64,000 nt of DNA from Pseudomonas putida (GTDB lineage: Bacteria; Pseudomonadota; Gammaproteobacteria; Pseudomonadales; Pseudomonadaceae). Shown piece by piece: positions 62,843 through 64,000 of this stretch. The stretch spans positions 1-64,000 of the forward strand of contig NZ_MNAH01000005.1 of NCBI RefSeq assembly GCF_001976065.1. The letters run 5' to 3'. A program made the translations under genes and the position numbers. The notes beneath the pieces are model-generated. The model worked only from the letters and a program-made list of their open reading frames with translations, made no database searches and had not been told where the DNA came from. The number at the start of each line of letters is the position of its first letter. Position 1 is the stretch's first letter.

Positions 62843-62994
62843 CTGTAACAGGCCATAATGACCCACGAATGCTGGCGCAATGCCGGTATTCGTGCGGCAC
62901 TGCAAATCATCCCTTTGGCTGATTTGGCTGGCGATCAGGGGCACTACAGTGCTTACTCAACAGCCACGACCGAGTAGTCAGAAAAGGGATTCTT

Positions 62995-64000
62995 ATGTTG
63001 CAGACTCGCGTTATCCCCCCAGCCGAAGGCGCTTACCAGTTTCCGCTGCTGATCAAACGGCTGCTGATGTCCGGCGCGCGTTATGAGAAAACCCGCGAGA
63101 TCGTTTACCGCGACCAGTTGCGCTATAGCTATCCGACCCTGATCGAACGGGTCGCACGCTTGGCCAATGTGCTGACGGCTGCCGGGGTCAAGCCCGGGGA
63201 TACCGTGGCGGTAATGGATTGGGACAGCCACCGCTACCTGGAATGCATGTTTGCCATTCCGATGATCGGTGCGGTGATCCACACCATCAACGTGCGCCTG
63301 TCGCCAGAGCAGATCCTCTACACCATGAATCACGCCGTGGACCGCTTTGTCCTGGTCAACAGTGAATTCGTCGGACTGTACAACGCGATCGCCGGGCACC
63401 TGACCACGGTCGAGAAAACCCTGCTGTTGACCGACCTGCCGGAAAAGACCGCCGACCTGCCGAACCTCATCGGTGAGTACGAGCAATTGCTCGCCGCGGC
63501 AAGCCCGCAGTACGACTTCCAGGACTTCGACGAAAACTCGGTGGCAACCACGTTCTACACCACGGGCACCACCGGCAACCCCAAGGGCGTGTACTTCACC
63601 CATCGGCAGCTGGTGCTGCACACCATGGGCGTATCCACGATCATGGGCGCGATCGACAGCGTGCGGCTGCTGGGCACCAACGACGTGTACATGCCCATCA
63701 CGCCGATGTTCCACGTGCATGCCTGGGGCTTGCCCTATGTGGCGACCATGCTTGGGCTCAAGCAGGTGTATCCGGGGCGCTACGATCCGGAGTACCTGGT
63801 GGAGTTGTGGCGCAAGGAAAAGGTCACGTTCTCGCACTGCGTGCCGACCATCCTGCAGATGGTCCTCAACGCCAAGGCGGCCCAGGACATCGACTTCGGT
63901 GGCTGGAAAATCGTCATCGGCGGCAGTGCGCTCAACCGCACGCTGTACGAAGCCGCGAAGGCCAAGGGCATCCAGTTGACCGCCGCCTACGGCATGTCGG
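62995..64000 (+). CDS. Fatty acid--CoA ligase, AMP-binding (partial, cut by window end)
   Basis: Open to the window end (335 codons seen; full family length about 550). ANL-superfamily adenylating enzyme: P-loop TFYTTGTTGNPKGVYFTH, A5-like YMPITPMFHVHAWG and GGSALNRTLYEAAKAKG up to TAAYGMS. The family activates medium- or long-chain fatty acids to acyl-CoA via acyl-AMP; AlkK-like enzymes are the nearest relatives I recall. AAAGGGA precedes ATG 62995. C-terminal domain not visible. Confidence 0.9.
   Translation, partial: MLQTRVIPPAEGAYQFPLLIKRLLMSGARYEKTREIVYRDQLRYSYPTLIERVARLANVLTAAGVKPGDTVAVMDWDSHRYLECMFAIPMIGAVIHTINVRLSPEQILYTMNHAVDRFVLVNSEFVGLYNAIAGHLTTVEKTLLLTDLPEKTADLPNLIGEYEQLLAAASPQYDFQDFDENSVATTFYTTGTTGNPKGVYFTHRQLVLHTMGVSTIMGAIDSVRLLGTNDVYMPITPMFHVHAWGLPYVATMLGLKQVYPGRYDPEYLVELWRKEKVTFSHCVPTILQMVLNAKAAQDIDFGGWKIVIGGSALNRTLYEAAKAKGIQLTAAYGMS

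Noticed and set aside
62843..62994. Sigma-54 promoter before the fatty acid-CoA ligase gene.
   Set aside because: GGCAC and TGC elements near 62,895 do not have the required GG-N10-GC spacing.

Overview
The window looks like a chromosomal segment of a fluorescent-group Pseudomonas. The evidence is the GC-rich codon use, the gene order (hemA-prfA-prmC-moeB-murI-pagL, prs-ispE-lolB, rimI next to mksFEB, hemH/uraA/upp/hpt/mqo), which matches my memory of P. aeruginosa and P. fluorescens chromosomes, and many short palindromes of the REP type known from the P. fluorescens group. All functional calls come from reading the sequence and recalled family knowledge; no database search was run.

Layout. 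1-690: the 3' end of an rRNA operon (23S end, 5S, terminator). 790-4360: a lipid-transport operon, with two single-domain LetA/PqiA membrane proteins and a six-MCE-domain LetB/PqiB protein. 4560-9360 (minus): the MksB/MksE/MksF condensin operon, without an adjacent MksG nuclease. 9560-12090: holD (pseudomonad psi subunit), rimI, an acidic protein and a beta-carbonic anhydrase. 12150-27030 is the most accessory-looking part: a secreted protein of unknown function, the deleted remnant of an MntA/HepT toxin-antitoxin pair, a short-chain fatty acid transporter, two MFS transporters, a soluble PAS-PAS chemoreceptor, a flavin reductase, a DdlA-type ligase, a lipoprotein gamma-glutamyltransferase, a DUF2817 peptidase, tRNA-Met and an OsmC-YcaO fusion. 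27100-34020 (minus): ychF, pth, rplY, prs, tRNA-Gln, ispE, lolB and a TPR lipoprotein. 34320-39690: hemA, prfA, prmC, moeB and murI with overlapping ends, then pagL.

39750-46660 is a probable light-response region. A MerR regulator resembling the B12-free (class II) LitR proteins of P. putida lies with photolyase, a DUF523/DUF1722 protein, an SDR and a YkgJ protein in one direction. An FAD oxidoreductase and a TIGR01777 epimerase lie divergently beside it. Repeated TGTACA palindromes sit at the two promoter regions.

46670-57550: hemH, the uracil/purine salvage genes uraA-upp and hpt, a WbuC-type cupin, PA4642-family protein, mqo, a YajG lipoprotein, a glycerolipid acyltransferase and two small proteins (CPXCG and DUF2007). 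57580-64000: an SRAP-family protein with two altered active-site positions, an M48 lipoprotein protease, a GDT1-type manganese exporter behind a yybP-ykoY (Mn2+) riboswitch, rsmC, a 2-hydroxyacid dehydrogenase, a LysE exporter and the 5' part of a fatty acid-CoA ligase cut by the window end.

The observations I rate highest are the TGTACA/LitR-type light regulon, the deletion-fused MntA-HepT remnant, the manganese riboswitch with its expression hairpin, the SRAP protein lacking two canonical residues, and the MksBEF operon without MksG. I saw no prophage, integrase, insertion sequence or CRISPR array.
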